The notes under the pieces: generated by a model
Databases searched by the model: none
The model's input: only the letters and a program-made list of their open reading frames with translations
Told to the model about the DNA's origin: nothing
Position numbers and translations under genes: made by a program
Shown here: piece after piece, positions 45,119 to 45,128 of the stretch
Position numbering within the stretch: position 1 is the first letter of the stretch
Layout: the number at the start of each line of letters is the position of its first letter
Assembly (NCBI GenBank): GCA_024698885.1
Contig: JAILQQ010000087.1
Coordinates: 1-45,128, forward strand
Origin: Lachnospiraceae bacterium
Lineage (GTDB): Bacteria > Bacillota > Clostridia > Lachnospirales > Lachnospiraceae
Direction of reading: 5' to 3'
DNA length: 45,128 nucleotides

Positions 45119-45128
45119 TCTCCTGCTT

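Overview
The window looks like chromosomal backbone of a Clostridia genome, most likely Lachnospiraceae (inference from gene content; GC roughly 50%). Pointers are the tig-clpP-clpX-engB block, a SigI/RsgI pair, the rpmE-DUF1385-prmC-prfA block, a PPi-type phosphofructokinase, a Rho factor with an N-terminal insertion, a DUF4364 protein and a class Ic aspartate aminotransferase. I see no insertion sequence, phage, plasmid or CRISPR module. I call 37 protein genes and one tRNA; most genes run leftward.

Layout. 1-6419 (leftward): trigger factor, ClpP, ClpX (lon is absent), EngB, an AI-2E-family permease and a CDF metal exporter, ending in a tandem triple-hairpin repeat at the left edge. 6765-8765 (rightward): a DJ-1/PfpI protein, a gene-poor 970-bp gap holding a degenerate 13-bp tandem repeat, and a CYTH phosphatase-like protein. 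8973-11365 (leftward): PPi-type phosphofructokinase and a Ca2+/Na+ antiporter. 11522-13783 (rightward): sigma-I and its membrane anti-sigma factor. 13873-18511 (leftward): tRNA-Leu(UAG), a nuclease-helicase fusion, a J-domain/TPR protein, a DUF5685 protein and a membrane zinc-ribbon protein. 18757-19812: orphan mtnA. 19822-25735 (leftward): prfA, prmC, DUF1385, rpmE and a GH2 beta-mannosidase. 25994-28709 (rightward): aspartate aminotransferase and rho. 29206-32385 (leftward): a metal-resistance operon (ArsR/CadC regulator, HMA chaperone, P1B ATPase) and a DUF4364 protein. 32489-44892 (leftward): rRNA methyltransferase, a PfkB-like protein, a TetR-like regulator with a ~500-residue disordered tail, then purH, an EAL-domain protein, an ABC-2 permease, guaB, a small membrane protein and a DegT-type aminotransferase.

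The genes cover housekeeping (protein quality control, translation termination, purine synthesis, glycolysis) plus regulation. Clear control signals include an ArsR operator directly downstream of the -10 box of its promoter, a palindrome beside the -10 box of the TetR-like gene, a possible cre site at the beta-mannosidase start, a strong tRNA promoter, and several hairpin terminators.

The most unusual content is intergenic. At least five gaps hold long, near-perfect inverted repeats, some folding into nested multi-arm structures (12-189, 8775-8911, 18589-18696, 28781-29133, 45038-45118). Their arms differ in sequence but share an architecture of long arms enclosing short hairpins with tiny loops. 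Differences between arms or copies mostly keep pairing through G-U wobbles, which suggests an RNA or cruciform role. They and the 13-bp array are the best candidates for something not yet described.
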